Part shown: positions 1 through 11,610 of the stretch, one piece after another
How positions within the stretch are numbered: position 1 is the first letter of the stretch
How the letters are laid out: each line of letters begins with the position of its first letter
Assembly (NCBI GenBank): GCA_030144725.1
Contig: JASKMD010000030.1
Span: forward strand, 5,425,346-5,489,345
DNA from: Haematococcus lacustris
Lineage: Eukaryota; Chlorophyta; Chlorophyceae; Chlamydomonadales; Haematococcaceae
Length of the DNA: 64,000 nucleotides
Direction: 5' to 3'
Notes under the pieces: generated by a model
Told to the model about the DNA's origin: nothing
What the model saw: the letters and a program-made list of their open reading frames with translations, nothing else
Databases searched by the model: none
Position numbers and translations under genes: made by a program

Positions 1-3000
1 AGCCACCTCCACGCTGCTGCCCGCAAGCAACTCCTCTGCTGGCTCACTAATGCAGCAGCTGGCGGCTTTAGAGGTGTCAGTGTCAATGTTGACACGCACT
101 TGCACGCTGCTCATGCTGCTGAAACCCTGGTTGTTAGGGGCATTCTCGAGGAAGGACCTTGGTGATGTTGCAGGGAGGTCACAGGAGGCGGCAGAGGCAA
201 GGCCAGGAGGGACTGAGGGCCGCCTCTCAAGGTCATGCTGAGGGCTGCTGGTGTTTGCAAGGGCTGGGTGAAGCAGCGCTGCTGTAGATTCAGCGACCTG
301 GACATAGCAGGCAGTCAAAGAAGGGGTGTTGATTTGATGCACAGGATCAGGTGCAAGAGGTGTGGGGGTGGGCAGCAGTCTCCTTCTGCCACAATTACAA
401 CTGCAGATGGATGTGTCAGTGGAATGCTGGGCACTCACATGGATGTGCATGGGCTTGCAGGAAGACTCCATGCGGGCCGCCACGTTGGTGGTGTTGCCAA
501 TTAGGGTCACATGTGCCATTTTCTGGCTGATCACGCTTGCAAACACGGGGCCAGAGGCAAGCCCCACTGCATGAGCATCACACACAGTGCCAGAGACTGC
601 CGTGTCTTCAATGCATGTCACCAAAACCACACGGCTGTGTGCCACCTGATGCAATTGGCCATAGTCTCCCCAATGAGCTCAGTTGAAGTCAGCAGGGGCA
701 CAGCAACAGATGTGCACACCTGGCTGGTGTCTTGCAAAAGCCCAGGCTCACTTACCCCTGCACCGCAAAAGAACTGACGTATGCAAGTGCGCTGTGCCAT
801 AGCTGTGATCACTTAATCACAAGGTCAGGCACGACAGCTCTCCCACAAAGCCAAACAGCTGATCGTCAGTGTTCACGGTGGTCCAAACAAACTCAGGAAC
901 GGCAAATAACGGCACAGCCAGGACCACTGCTGACTGCTACCCACCTGCCTCCTTGCACCTGGTGCCCTGCCTGCCCAACGCACTGGCCCCTGCCTTGCCA
1001 ATGCCCAAGCCCCCACCTCGAATCTGCACGCGCCGGCCGTCCTCAGTCGTATACGCCTCTGCCACCCGCACCATGTCCAGCGCTTGCCTCGCCGCCCGCA
1101 GCGCTGCCTCGCGTGGTGCAAAGCGTGGGAACGCCCCGCTGGCAGCCATCCAGCAATCACCCACAATCTCCACCTGCACCCATTGGGCACAACAGTTCTC
1201 ATATCACCCTGTGTATGGCTTGCAGCATTCCCAGCGGCAAACGTCCTGGCCCACACAGGTGCTGTCCCTGATCCTGGTCCTCTTCCTGGTGTCCTGCTGT
1301 CCCTCTTCCTGGTGTGCTGTCCCTGGAGTTGTCAAGACCAGCCATGTTTGACCAAGGCCCTTGTCTGCAATGCGGGGAGGCACTGCACCTTGTACATCCC
1401 ATGTTTCTCGCACAGCTTGTCAAATTGATCATACAACCCGCTCAGCAGCGCCACAACTTGGCGTGGTGTCAGCTCGCTGCTGATGGTGGTGTAGGAGCAG
1501 ATGTCCTGGCCAGCAGCAGCACACAAGCAGGCTGACCACAATCCTGCCAGCCAGCCCTGCCAGTCCTGCCAGCCAGCCGGCTGGCCACAGTCCTCACCAC
1601 TGACAGCAGTACAGCAGTACAGGATGAGGCACTCTCCAGCAAACCATGCACCTGCCACGCACAGTATGCCTACACCTTAAGAAAACATATGATGTAGGGG
1701 CCAGAGCCGCATGGACAATGGCTGTTGTGGCAGCTGGTCAGCTGCCAACTGGTAAGCCTTGTCAGCCAGCAGGAGGCAGGCTGCACTACACAGTAGCAAG
1801 TGTCAGCAGGTGCGCACATCAGGCATTGGGTGTTGCCTCACCGCAAACAGGATAGTGACCCCGTCAAAGGCCTCTGCGTACTCCTGCCCTGCCGCCAGGC
1901 AGCGTACGGCAGCAGGTGGCAGCATGGCTCGCACCAGCTCGCCATGGCGGTAGCTGCTGACCAGCACCACAAGAAGCTCGGCTGCAGGCAAGCACACTGG
2001 CTGGGGCAGTGAGGCGTCATCATGGCAAGAGAAAGCAGCACAGCACCTGCAGCAGCAATCGGTGGTGCAGTACGCCGCCAGGAGCAATCTATGGGAGCAG
2101 TGGTGCTGATGGGCTGCTGCCGCTGCCTCCAGCAGCGCCTCCTTACCCAGGCCTAACCCCTCTGCAGGCAGCAGACACTCAGCCGTCACCACCCCCTGCG
2201 GCACAGCATGCTGCATGGAGCAACCATGTAGGTGGTGGGCGACCATGTGCATGTGAACTCCACACAGACAAAACACCGACCGTAGTGGTCCCGAGTGGTC
2301 CACTCTAATGTGGTCCCTAGTGAGGGTCGAGGTGCTAAGCAGAGCTGGGTGAAAGTAAAAGCAGAAAGTCAAGAATTACTACGTGAATTACTCTGGCGAG
2401 CTCCATATGACACTATGTAGCAAACGCTGTACAAAGCGCAAATAAAGCAAACAATGGTGTAGAGCTTGTGCACCTGGGGTCATGCTGGGGGTATGCTGCA
2501 CCCCACCCTGCTCCTTGGCATGCCCCACCCACCCAGAGCTGCCACGGCATGGTCAGCGGCGCCACACACCTGCCAGGATGAGGCAGACCAGTGGCATGGT
2601 TGCCAGCAGGGGGGTCCTCCAGGCCGGATTATTGCCCTTGAGGCGCCAGACCTTCAGCGTCCAGGCATCCCCACTGGGTAGCCTGTAGCGGCGTGAGCAG
2701 CGGGCTGTCAGGGAGGATGTGGTCATTGCCTGCTAGGCCAAGAGCCTGCACTGATGCCTGGGCCGCACGGTTGCAGGTCACGAGCACACCACCCACAGGC
2801 CTATGTTGCGCCCTGCGCCCTGCCAGCCTGTTCAACCTGCCCAGCCACATGCCACATGCGTGGCAGCTGCTTCATGATGCCATGTGCTGGCAAGCGGGCG
2901 ATGTATCCCAGCCAGCGTAGCCGGTGTTGTTGTGAATGCGCAGGAGTGGCCTGCTGCCTCGGAACCCAGGATGCGGTGTAGGCAAGTGGTGATAAATACA

Positions 3001-6000
3001 TAGAGTTGTCGCAGATGGGATAAGACGGCTACTGGGACAGACCCCACGACTTGGCGGCTGCGCATGGCTGACTGGTACCAGCCGGCTCAAATGGAGGCCC
3101 TAGTGAGGCATGGCTGACTGGTACCAGGGTATGTGTGTGAGGGTCATGGGAGGGTCCAGGGGCCAACAATGCTGAAGGCAAGCAAGGGAAGGTAGCGGAT
3201 TAGGAGGTGGTGGGTGGCAGGCCGTGTGCCTCTGTGCCATGACTTACTGGGAGCTCATGTTCGGGTGCTGTTGCCTCGCACCCCAAAGCACTAAGCTCTG
3301 CCCACCCGCATGGGACAAAGACCAAAAGAGACGGAACGGATGTGTGATCACGGTATCTCCACCCACCTGCACTCTCTTCCCCGACATCCCACCTACACTC
3401 CCAGCGTGTTCACTGCAGAGTCGTAGAGGTAAGTAAGGGAGCGGTGCGGCAGTGGTGCAGCCATGGGCAGCAGGAATAGTCTGTGGTGCAGGCTCAGCCA
3501 AGGTCCCAAGGGTGGCCGGAGTGATGGCAGGCAGGAACACAGCAGCACCAATGCCAGGCAGGAGGCAGGTGAGGAGGCGGTGGCCTGCATTTCATACGCA
3601 CACCCACATGGCCAAAACTGTGACGACATCTTTGCAGCCTTGTACACTGTCATGGGCTGCTGGGCTCTGGGCCACCACCATGTCTTCAGTCAAGGAGTCC
3701 GTGGCCAACACCACGTTGGCAGGCACCAGCAGCTGGTACTCCAGCCCCTCCTCCCTCAAGCGGCTCAAGCGCACATCCTGAGCTGCACGAGCATGGCTGC
3801 AGCAGAGTCATTGTATGCTATGATGGTGAGTGGTGCCGCCATCACTCTAGCGACTACATACACTGGGTTCCACAGGCTTAACATCAAGCATCAGCCAGCT
3901 AGCAGCCTGAGTCAAACTTTAACCAATGCCCTCTACCCAGCCAAACATAGCTTATCAACACGGAACAACATGTTTGACTGTGGGTAACCTCACTCAGCTG
4001 CTACAATCAAGTTGAAGCGCCCTCAATCGCACCCTTCATGGCCACAGACCCCACACTGGTAGCACGTTCCCTATAAAGACCAGTGGGAACCCCATCAAAA
4101 CTAACATGTGTTTCTAAGACATACAGCCTGTCCAAACTACCAGGCCCTGTGGGTTGTTGCAGGCCCGACCATCAACTCCCCAGCAACATTGCACACGGCA
4201 AGGGAAGCTCAATAGTGTCAGGCAGTGCGAGGGTTAGCCAAACATCATCAGGCCAGCCAGGACCCACACCCAGCGCCAGTGGCCTCCTTACCATATAAAG
4301 GAAAAGTCAGACGAGGATACTAGACCATTATCGGATCAGGTAAATCTGCCCACCTTTAAACATGAGGCCTAGGTCCACAGACGCAATTACCCCTCCCCAG
4401 AAGCGTGCGCGGCGGACTGGGTCATAGCATCCAGCCGGGTTGGGGCAGTACGACACGTCACTGTTCATGCCGAACAGCTCTGTAGCAGAGACCTGCAGGG
4501 GAAGGGCTGACCAGGCACTGTGCTGCTGCCCAAGCACTCGACTGCCTGGCACAAGGGGGCAGGGCAGACAAGAGGTTGAGCTAGGCCAGGCTCATGGCTG
4601 TTATAGTGACACGTACATTGGCAATGGTTATGGGCAGCCCGATGTTCACATGGACCTGACCACTAGGTCGGGTGAAAAACTGGAGAAGGGGGATGTCCTG
4701 TGCAAAGGCCGTGGCAAACCTGCACAGGTGGCACGGCCAAACAACTCATCACCATAGCGCCATGCTGTGGTGGACAGGGGTCACGGCCTGGCGGTGGCTT
4801 TGACCCGTGAGACCCCCCACACAGTGACACAGTGCACAACAGCTGACACAGTGCGCAACATGCATTGATGCAGTATGGCATCCACTGTGTCAGCAGAAGT
4901 TGCGGCCAGAACGTAGCAGGAGGCAGCAAAGGCACGCCCAGAATGCAGTGCAGGTGTGGCGGCTGCCCTGGTCATGTAGGGCTGCAAACAATGGCTGTTC
5001 AGATGTGCCAGGAGGCAGGGCCAGCTGGTCAGTGAGCAGTGGGCACATGCCTGATAGTGCCCATGCCCTGTAGCTGGGAACCCTAGATGCCGGACAGCAA
5101 CAGGCCAGTAAGCGGAGGCTGACAGATCTCCCTTGGCCGCTGCTAAAGCATCACACAACCGTATATTGTCACGGAAAACTCAAGTTGCTTGCAAAGGCCA
5201 CCGCCCGTCATTGAACATGCAGCGCATTGGGGAGAGCAGGTGGCGGCCGCTGGAGCTGTGCTACTGGCCAGACCAGGGAGCTCTGCCAGCCAAGGGCAAG
5301 GAGTACCCTGGCCTGGGCTACAAGCGGGTGCGAGACAAGCCCCCCAAGGCCCAGGAGCAACAGCAGCAGCCTGCTGAGGCACACTGATGTGTGCCCCCTT
5401 TGTTGAGCTGTCATCAGCTTACAATTAGTGCATGTTTTGTCATGCCAACTCTACATCATAGCCCTCGGGTCAGGCAATAGTGTAGGTGGTAGGCGGCTCA
5501 TGTGCCATGTGCACTGGGTTTACTCCACACAGCCCAATAACACTGTTTGAGTCGGGTCTAGTTAGTGGCTGCTAGTGGCTGCTAGTGGGTGCTAGTGGCT
5601 TCTGATCCGGCTCACATGGAGGCCCTAGTGAGGGACAAGAGGGCTGCCCTGGTCATGTTGGTCATGTTAGTCATGTTGGTCATGTTGGTCATGTTGGTCA
5701 TGTTGCCCTGGTCATGTTGGTCATGCCCATGCCCTCTAACCTGGGGTCCCTGCCAAATGGAGTGTTCAAGAAGTCAAGGCCGATTGCGCTGGCTCCAGCA
5801 GGGTAGTTGGGGTAGGTCATCATTATGCGCCCCATGGGCAGCAGTGATAGGTAGATAGAAGGGCCCGGGCCCTGAACAGGCCATGACAGCAGCAGCAGCA
5901 GTAGCAGCGGCGGGGGGGGCAGCAGCAGCAGATACACCTTGCCTGCCACAGACTGGCATGGACCAGGTTGCAATGAACAGCATGACTGATTGCCCACCAA

Positions 6001-7294
6001 GCTGCCTGTTACACTTCTTGGCTGCACTCACTCTGTAGGGACTTAAGACAGGCCCGGCACACACCACAACAGGCACTAGCCTGTAGGACTGCTCCTAGCC
6101 TGGTGACATATGTGACTGTACGTGGCTGTGGGTATGTGACCTGGTAGCTGCTACTGCCTTGACTGCTCTTTCATCCATTTGATAGCCTACATGCATTATG
6201 AACCAGGTTTGGACTGTGGGTGTGCTCCTAGACACAGACCACCTTTGCTGCCTGCCTGCCTGTCGCACTGCTCGCCCACTGACTTGTCTCATCACCGACC
6301 CATTGTCCCTGCTGCCATGCCCATGCCCAGTCCATCTGGAAACGTAGCTCACTGCTCCAAAGTACTCCCATGGCCACTCACTCTGGCAATCAGTTCTGCT
6401 GCAGTTTGGTTGAACAGCTTCCTCAAGTCAGGCACAAAGGGTGCGGCCAGCACCTGCCCATCAGCACAGCAAGAGCGTTAGTCAGCTTCACGTAGGCCAG
6501 CTTGATGGGAGGTGCATGGTTTGCAAGACCGTAGCTCACATGGTGCAGGAAAGCAGGCACGGCACCAGGTGAGGATTGAATACAAGGGTAAGCGTCCCAG
6601 CACCTGGCACCATCCTATTGCCATCTGGCATGAACCCGCACTTCTGATGTGCATGTGGTGTAGGAGCAGGAGGCACAGTTCAGTAGTACTAGCTAGCCCT
6701 GACGCGGTTGGGCCTGCCAGCTGCTTCACTGGATCACCCAGTTTCAGCTTCAGCATCCCAACATACCTGAGCCTTGAGCGCAAGGACCATCCAGTACCCC
6801 TCGCGGAACATCTGTGCAATGCCCTCCACTGCCAAGCCTGCCAGCTGTCTGTCGATGTTCTGCTTGGCACTTGCTTGTTGCTTGGCGGCATAAGCCACCG
6901 CAAACTCAGTGACCCCAACCTGTGCGGTGAGCAGTAGCAATACACTGTGAGCCGCCTCGTCCGGGTGTGGCCTGGCTGCAGACCAGCTGGAGCTAGGCAG
7001 TGCATTAGTTGTGGCTTGCACAGCTACCAAGCTCTTTCTACTTGCTGCATACTGGAGCTTCGTACCAGGATACACAGTAGACACGACGGCGCAATCCACA
7101 CCACGGGATGAGAGTGAAACAAGCCAACCGCCATCTACGACACAAGGTTTCGCAGGACCTCGCATTACTTGTCGAAGTCCGACTTTTAATGTACGGACGG
7201 TCAGATTGACAGCACAATGTCCCAGACCTTGGCGTGCACTCGGAACTCGTTTACTTTTCTTTGGAGAAACATCGCTGCTCTGGTGCGGAGACAT
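1..7294 (-). CDS. Class III adenylate/guanylate cyclase with CHASE-like sensor region (3' end beyond the window)
   Basis: Makes a cyclic nucleotide from ATP or GTP. Readable exons (high to low): 6919-6767 (open in frame up to an ATG at 7294), 6453-6382, 5871-5741, 4679-4617, 4492-4354, from 3782 (donor unsure), 2682-2570, 1981-1842, 1505-1389, 1173-1017, 566 to the left edge. At least one exon between 5741 and 4679 and one near 3.0-3.5 kb are not resolved. The first half resembles a CHASE ligand-binding region; exon 2682-2570 holds a hydrophobic membrane segment. The catalytic part is clear: VTILFA joined to DIC (metal-binding Asp), LYDQFDKLCEKHGMYK, VEIVGDCWMAASG, VQIR/VGLASGPV and LIGNTTNVAARMES, which has the Asn and Arg of the active site. 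The VE before VGD fits guanylate cyclases; the Thr in VTLIGN is neither the usual Asp nor Cys, so the substrate is undecided. Exon phases agree from 2682 to 1. The N-terminus is uncertain. Confidence 0.88.
2111..2225 (-). repeat. Stray copy of an exon of the 14.4-17.7 kb gene inside a cyclase intron
   Basis: About 115 bp here matches 15072-15186 with few differences, on the same strand. In the other gene this stretch contains the start of a coding exon (15122-15005, reading GLGLGKEALLEAAAAA). Here it lies in the intron between cyclase exons 2682-2570 and 1981-1842 and does not fit the cyclase frame. It looks like a dispersed fragment. Confidence 0.7.
3948..4135 (+). repeat. Dispersed repeat family, copy 1 (in a cyclase intron)
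   Basis: About 190 bp with landmarks ACAACATGTTTGACTGTGGG, then CTACAATCAAGTTG, a CGCACCCTT block and ATCAAAACTAACA at the end. The same landmarks recur in the same order at 7518-7610, 41335-41510 and 56766-56930. Copies are diverged and carry no ORF. At 41.3 kb the repeat adjoins a transposon-like coding fragment, so it may be its flank or 3' UTR. Confidence 0.7.
5205..5387 (+). pseudogene. C-terminal fragment of a dispersed transposon-like ORF (RuvC-III-like family)
   Basis: Sits in a cyclase intron on the opposite strand. It reads LNMQRIGESRWRPLELCYW and then ALPAKGKEYPGLGYKRVRD before a Gln-rich tail and stop. A related piece at 41560-41790 (-) reads WLDRDTNGCPNLQRIGE followed by ALPPVGDEY, and one at 14040-14170 (+) reads ALPPIGKEYRQGYKLVNDRL. 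The DRDxNxxxN motif just before QRIGE resembles the last catalytic motif of TnpB/Fanzor-type nucleases. In this copy that motif is lost because the fragment begins right after it. Assignment to Fanzor is an inference from this motif only. Confidence 0.5.
5646..5712 (+). repeat. 9-bp tandem repeat (GTCATGTTG)n
   Basis: About seven near-perfect GTCATGTTG units in the cyclase intron just downstream of exon 5871-5741. It follows a DPAHMEAL-type coding fragment (5603-5640) that recurs near 42,520 and 44,710 on the other strand. Confidence 0.8.
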
Positions 7295-8406
7295 GTAGCG
7301 CGCAGCGCATCACCATCAATCAAGCCAATATCACTTTTGCTCGTCTGGCTGCTGCTTACGCCGCCACGCCCCATCGCAACGCTTACCAGTGGTAGCTACC
7401 TGGGGGTTACAGGAGCTTGCTCTGAATTACTATGATTCACCATGACACGTCTTGACACCGTTTCCTGCAGAACTTGTTGCAATAAGTTGCAAATATGAAG
7501 CATCTGCTTCAGACAAACATAACTCATCCAACATGGAACAACATGTTTGACTGCGCATGATCTCACTCAGCTACAATATAACTGTAGCGTCCTCGGTCGC
7601 AGACTGCAGACACTCCAACTCCACTGCAGACACTTTTGCTCACATCTGCTCACACCTGCCCTACTCAGCCCTACTCAGGCGTTCCCAACATGGGGTTGGT
7701 AATCTTCATGCAACTGCAGCCCGTCTACTCCATTATTTGATGTAACGTTTGCTGCGCCTGCTGCAATGCGATGATGCGCGTTTAATGTAAGACTGCAGCT
7801 GATGTCCCTGCGCACATGCAAGGAGGCCATTAAGACTGTGGGTGGTCACCCCTCCCATTGAACCACCAACCCCCCTAACGATAAGGGACAACGGCTTTTC
7901 CGGACTCATCTCTGCACGGGTTTACACGCGGATTGAAGCGTCGGAATGCGGCCGCGCTGAGGCACGCGCCGAGCTGGTCGGGCATGTTGCCGGGTATCCG
8001 ACCCTACCGAGCCTGCGGACTTGATGTACGTTGACCCAGTAGCAGTGAGTCCCTGATTTACGCGATATAATAGTGCGCGATGTGCGAGGAGCCCGACCCC
8101 ATGTCCAACATCGTGACCAACATGCGCTGGTCCAGGGGCTCTGAAACTTGGAGGAGACCACAGTAGGAGCACGGCAGTGGCAGCTGCATCAATCCCTTGT
8201 TGATTAGGCTACAAGAGGTGGGCAAACCCTCCTCCATGCTCCCCACTCTGCTGATGCTAGTCTCACGACCATCGAACTCGATCGAACTCTCCAGCCTTGC
8301 TTCACTGGCTAGGGAACTTAGCTGTGGACCCCCTGCCAAGTTCTCAACTCTTGCTGAGGTTTGCCCATATGTGTTTTAGAAGCTGGCGTGTGCACGTGCT
8401 TGCAGG
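7295..8406. other. Intergenic; one dispersed repeat copy, no gene seen
   Basis: Holds copy 2 of the dispersed repeat (about 7518-7610, landmark GGAACAACATGTTTGACTG). The short ORFs on either strand show no family resemblance. It may contain the upstream control region of the cyclase gene, whose start is near 7294 or within unresolved 5' exons. Confidence 0.5.
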
Positions 8407-8615
8407 ATGCTTGCATCCAAGTACCACCCCTACAAACGGCAGGGGGGCCAGGCTGCCCGCTGTGTGTGTTGTGTGAGGTCTACGCCAGCTGGCAGCACAG
8501 GGTGGGTGGAGATCCATGTGGAGGGGGAGGCAGCTTTCTACAGCTCCGGACGCAGCCACACAGCCATGGGCCAGGTCACAGCCGTGATGCATGAAGTCAT
8601 AAGGGCGCCCCAGCC

Positions 8616-9344
8616 ATGCGACAGCATTGGGGCATGGCACAGAGGTTCAGCATGCCGGTGTGGTGGAGCTATGAGGCTACAGCTCACTTCAAGGGCAGGC
8701 ATGATTCAGAGGGAGGGGTGGTGAAGCAGTGGTTGAGGGGTGAGCTCCTGGCTGATCGTGTTGGACAGTGCAATGCATTGGGGTTTGTGCAGCATTGCAA
8801 TGCATATCACAAGCCAGCTGCTGCTGCTGACCCCAGCAAGGCTCACCGTGCACGAGCAAGTGTGGGTCATCGGTGGTGCTTGGAGCTGAGCACACGGGAG
8901 GTAGAGCTTTGCAGTGCTCCAGAGCGGGATGCACATGCCTTTGCATCATCCATCCCCGGCTCTATGAGCATGCATAGCTGCTTCTTCCCTGCTGCAGGGA
9001 TCCACGTTGAGTGGTCAGAGACTGCATGTGCATGTGCCCAATGCATGACCCCCGCACCAAGGGGTGTGTGCATGAGGCCCACCATCACAAAGCCCTTTGT
9101 GGCCATGCCCATGTTCGATCAGAAGAGGGATGACAAGCACTGGGACGATGAGTGCCTCACCCTCCTGTGCTCATTTGCACCAGACAGCGTGAAGCAGCTG
9201 TGCACCTTGGGCAAGAAGCTGAGCGTGAGAATGTTAAACGAGTATTGCAAGGCAGTGGGGTTGTATGTGCCAGCCAACACCTTGCGTGCTGACCTACGGT
9301 ACATGGTACTGGAGCATCTCAATGGACAGGCAGAGTGGGATTGA
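8616..9344 (+). CDS. Transposon-type ORF with integrase-like motif and C-terminal SAP-like segment
   Basis: A 242-codon ORF. Near the start it reads WWSYEATAHFKGRHDSEGG, which resembles the A-x-H-x-K-G-x-x-D-x-x-G-G segment found in several transposon-encoded nucleases. The last 50 residues (LSVRMLNEYCKAVGLYVP, then RADLRYMVLEHL) look like a SAP DNA-binding helix pair. A Cys pair (CACAQC) lies in the middle. The true start may be further upstream, because 8407-8615 is open in another frame and an AG acceptor lies at 8404-8405. A second ORF with similar style follows at 9671. I could not find TIRs, so the element type is unknown; it may be a decayed transposase. Confidence 0.5.
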   Translation: MRQHWGMAQRFSMPVWWSYEATAHFKGRHDSEGGVVKQWLRGELLADRVGQCNALGFVQHCNAYHKPAAAADPSKAHRARASVGHRWCLELSTREVELCSAPERDAHAFASSIPGSMSMHSCFFPAAGIHVEWSETACACAQCMTPAPRGVCMRPTITKPFVAMPMFDQKRDDKHWDDECLTLLCSFAPDSVKQLCTLGKKLSVRMLNEYCKAVGLYVPANTLRADLRYMVLEHLNGQAEWD

Positions 9345-9670
9345 GCTGGCTGTGTAAGATGACGTTGAGAAAACTGGGCTCCATGCATAAAGTGTACCGC
9401 AGTGTACCGCAGCGGAGAACTCTGCATCCCGCGTTGTGGGTTTTGTTAGGCAGCACTTGAAAGGCCCATCGCGCAGAGCGGAACCGTTCGCGTGCCTGGC
9501 AGACTGCCGGTCACCGTGGGTGCCAGCAGCTCGGGCGCGCAGGCGCAAGCGCGACGCAAAGATAAGGCGTTCCGCGTTAAAATGACAACTCAACTCTCAC
9601 CAGGCACGCCGCAAAGTCAAATGTCCCTTACGTGGTGGTTCAATGGGAGGGGTGACCGGGTGTTGATGAT

Positions 9671-10366
9671 TTGCAGCAGCGTATGGGTCAGCTCCGTGCT
9701 GAAGTGCGGCGTAAGGAGAATGCCGCAGCTGCAGCACAGCGGTCAGCAAAGGCAGAGCGCCAGATCACAGAAGCAGCGCACAAGGTGGGGAGGGTTGTGG
9801 TTAATGTGGGTGACCATGCGTGCCGAGAGCGGCTTGCAGCAGCCCATGCCCTTGCCTTTGGGGGGCGTGCTTTTGGCCACACAAGTGTCGAGGAGGCAAT
9901 GAAGATGACAGGGAAGCAGCTTCAGACATACCTCCAGTTCCACAAGCAGGAGGTACACACCAGCTGGAGGGTACCCAAGCTGAGCTACGTGTGCATCCAC
10001 ATCCGTGGGAAGCTTGCCGCAGCTGCGCCCCCTCAGCTGCAGCTGACAACTGCAGGCACCACCCCTGAGCTGGCTGTGCCTGCTGGTGCACCCCCTCAGC
10101 AGCAGCAACAGCGAGCAGCGGCAAGCACGTCACGTAAGCGTGAGGCACCCGCAGCTAACAAGTCGAGGGCAGCAAAGCAAGGTGAGATAACACCACGTAC
10201 TGCACCTAGCACCTTGTTTCAGCGTAGTAGAGCAGCCGGTAATGCACCAGCGCCAGCAGCAGCTCCAAAAGCTAATAGTGGTATCTTGTTGTCAAAGGCA
10301 AAACATGTTCCGACTGCTGCTGCGCGTTGCAGGTGCCACTCACAACAATGTGGCGAAGCGTGCTAG
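9671..10366 (+). CDS. Hypothetical ORF, coiled-coil N-terminus and Pro/Ala/Gln-rich tail
   Basis: A 231-codon ORF I do not recognise. The first 60 residues are Ala/Arg/Lys/Glu-rich and would form a coiled coil. The middle (SVEEAMKMTGKQLQTYLQFH) looks like a small helical DNA-binding domain, and the tail is low complexity with basic clusters (SRKREAP). It follows the 8616-9344 ORF on the same strand after 326 bp, so both may belong to one old mobile element. No start context decides between several in-frame starts. Confidence 0.4.
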   Translation: MQQRMGQLRAEVRRKENAAAAAQRSAKAERQITEAAHKVGRVVVNVGDHACRERLAAAHALAFGGRAFGHTSVEEAMKMTGKQLQTYLQFHKQEVHTSWRVPKLSYVCIHIRGKLAAAAPPQLQLTTAGTTPELAVPAGAPPQQQQQRAAASTSRKREAPAANKSRAAKQGEITPRTAPSTLFQRSRAAGNAPAPAAAPKANSGILLSKAKHVPTAAARCRCHSQQCGEAC

Positions 10367-10611
10367 TGCGGCGCGCCTCGCATGGGACGAAAACGATGAA
10401 TTCAAATGTCGATCTTTGGGCAGGCACTGAGCACCGCTGAGAGCGAGATAGTTTTTGCTGCGTCAGCCATTTCGTAGATATGACTCTCCTCTGTTCAAAG
10501 CACTGTTTACATATATTTTTGTCTGAGTGGCTGCGGAGATACAGGCTTCATATCACAGGGGGGTGGTTTTCAGGTAGCCTGACCCTACCCAATAGTCAGA
10601 CGCTGCATTGC

Positions 10612-11144
10612 GTCGGACATTTCCCCCCCGCCGATCGCGCCTCGAATGCGGACCGCTTAGGGGGACCGACGCCGACTGATATCGGCCCAATCGCTCGATG
10701 GGGTGAGCTGTCGATTCGATGGGGTATCGATTTGTGTGATTTCGAGGCATGTTTGAGGCCTGTTCGAGGCGTGTTTGAGGCATGTTCGAGGCATGTTTAA
10801 GGCATGTTCGAGGCATGTAACAGGCAGTTTCGAGTCAGCTCTATCCATCAATTCGATGGGGGGTCGATGCAGGAAACTCATCGATGTTACACTGGCTTAC
10901 TGCCAAAGCACAAGACCAACCAAACTCTTTCAACCAACTTCGACCGCAATCGACCCTTTTTCGATGACCCTGTCGACTTTGCAACAATCGACAGGTTTCG
11001 ATGACCCGGGGGAAGTCTCTGGCGGCCAGCCTATCGGTCGCTCGACAAATTTCGGTCAGCTTCGACCGCAATCGATCCTATTTCGATGACCCCATCGATT
11101 TTGCAAAAATTGACAGGTCTCGGCGACCCGGGGGAAAATGTCCG
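10612..11144. mobile_element. MITE-like element, about 533 bp, with GTCGGACATTT termini
   Basis: The left end reads CGTCGGACATTTCCCCC and the right end is its reverse complement with one extra base in the T run; similarity extends about 28 bp with gaps. The interior carries TCGAxxxx motifs, TTCGAGGCATG repeats (10741-10820) and an internal duplication of roughly 70 bp (about 10937-11010 and 11066-11135, shared TTCGACCGCAATCGA and GACCCGGGGGAA). No ORF. No clear target duplication was found, so the superfamily is open. Confidence 0.6.
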
Positions 11145-11610
11145 ACGTGGACTGGGCATACAACCCGGCTGGCATATAACCTCTACCCAGCTTTCGGCAG
11201 CAGTGCGGGCGGTGGTACATTCTATGGTGCCACTCGTGCATATCCGCCCCAGACAGCGATAGGCAGACAATTTCCCATAATTAACCAGACTGGAGACTAC
11301 CATCCCACGAAGGCATACAAGGTTTGGGTCTTCCGACACACCATGCTGTGATGCCTCGTGCTCGTGGCTGTGCATGGGGCAGCGCAGAAGAGCAGCTGAA
11401 AGGTTATAGCTTTGCCAAGATTTGCCATGCTGCCATGATGTATTTCTGTACTTTACAACAACTCGTGAAAATAGCATTTAACAGTGGTGTTCAACGATGG
11501 TGTTCAACTGATCAACCCTTCTTACTGCCTTGCCACCTACCGTACAACATTGGATTACCCCAGAGCAGCTAGCACTGCTTAATCCCTGAGCGGTGTCTAA
11601 CCTGCTCACA
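11145..11610. other. Downstream region of the iron transporter gene
   Basis: No gene seen. On the minus strand a TGTAA motif (11453-11457), the usual volvocalean polyadenylation signal, lies about 155 bp after the stop codon of the 11611-13445 gene and probably ends its transcript. Confidence 0.5.
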
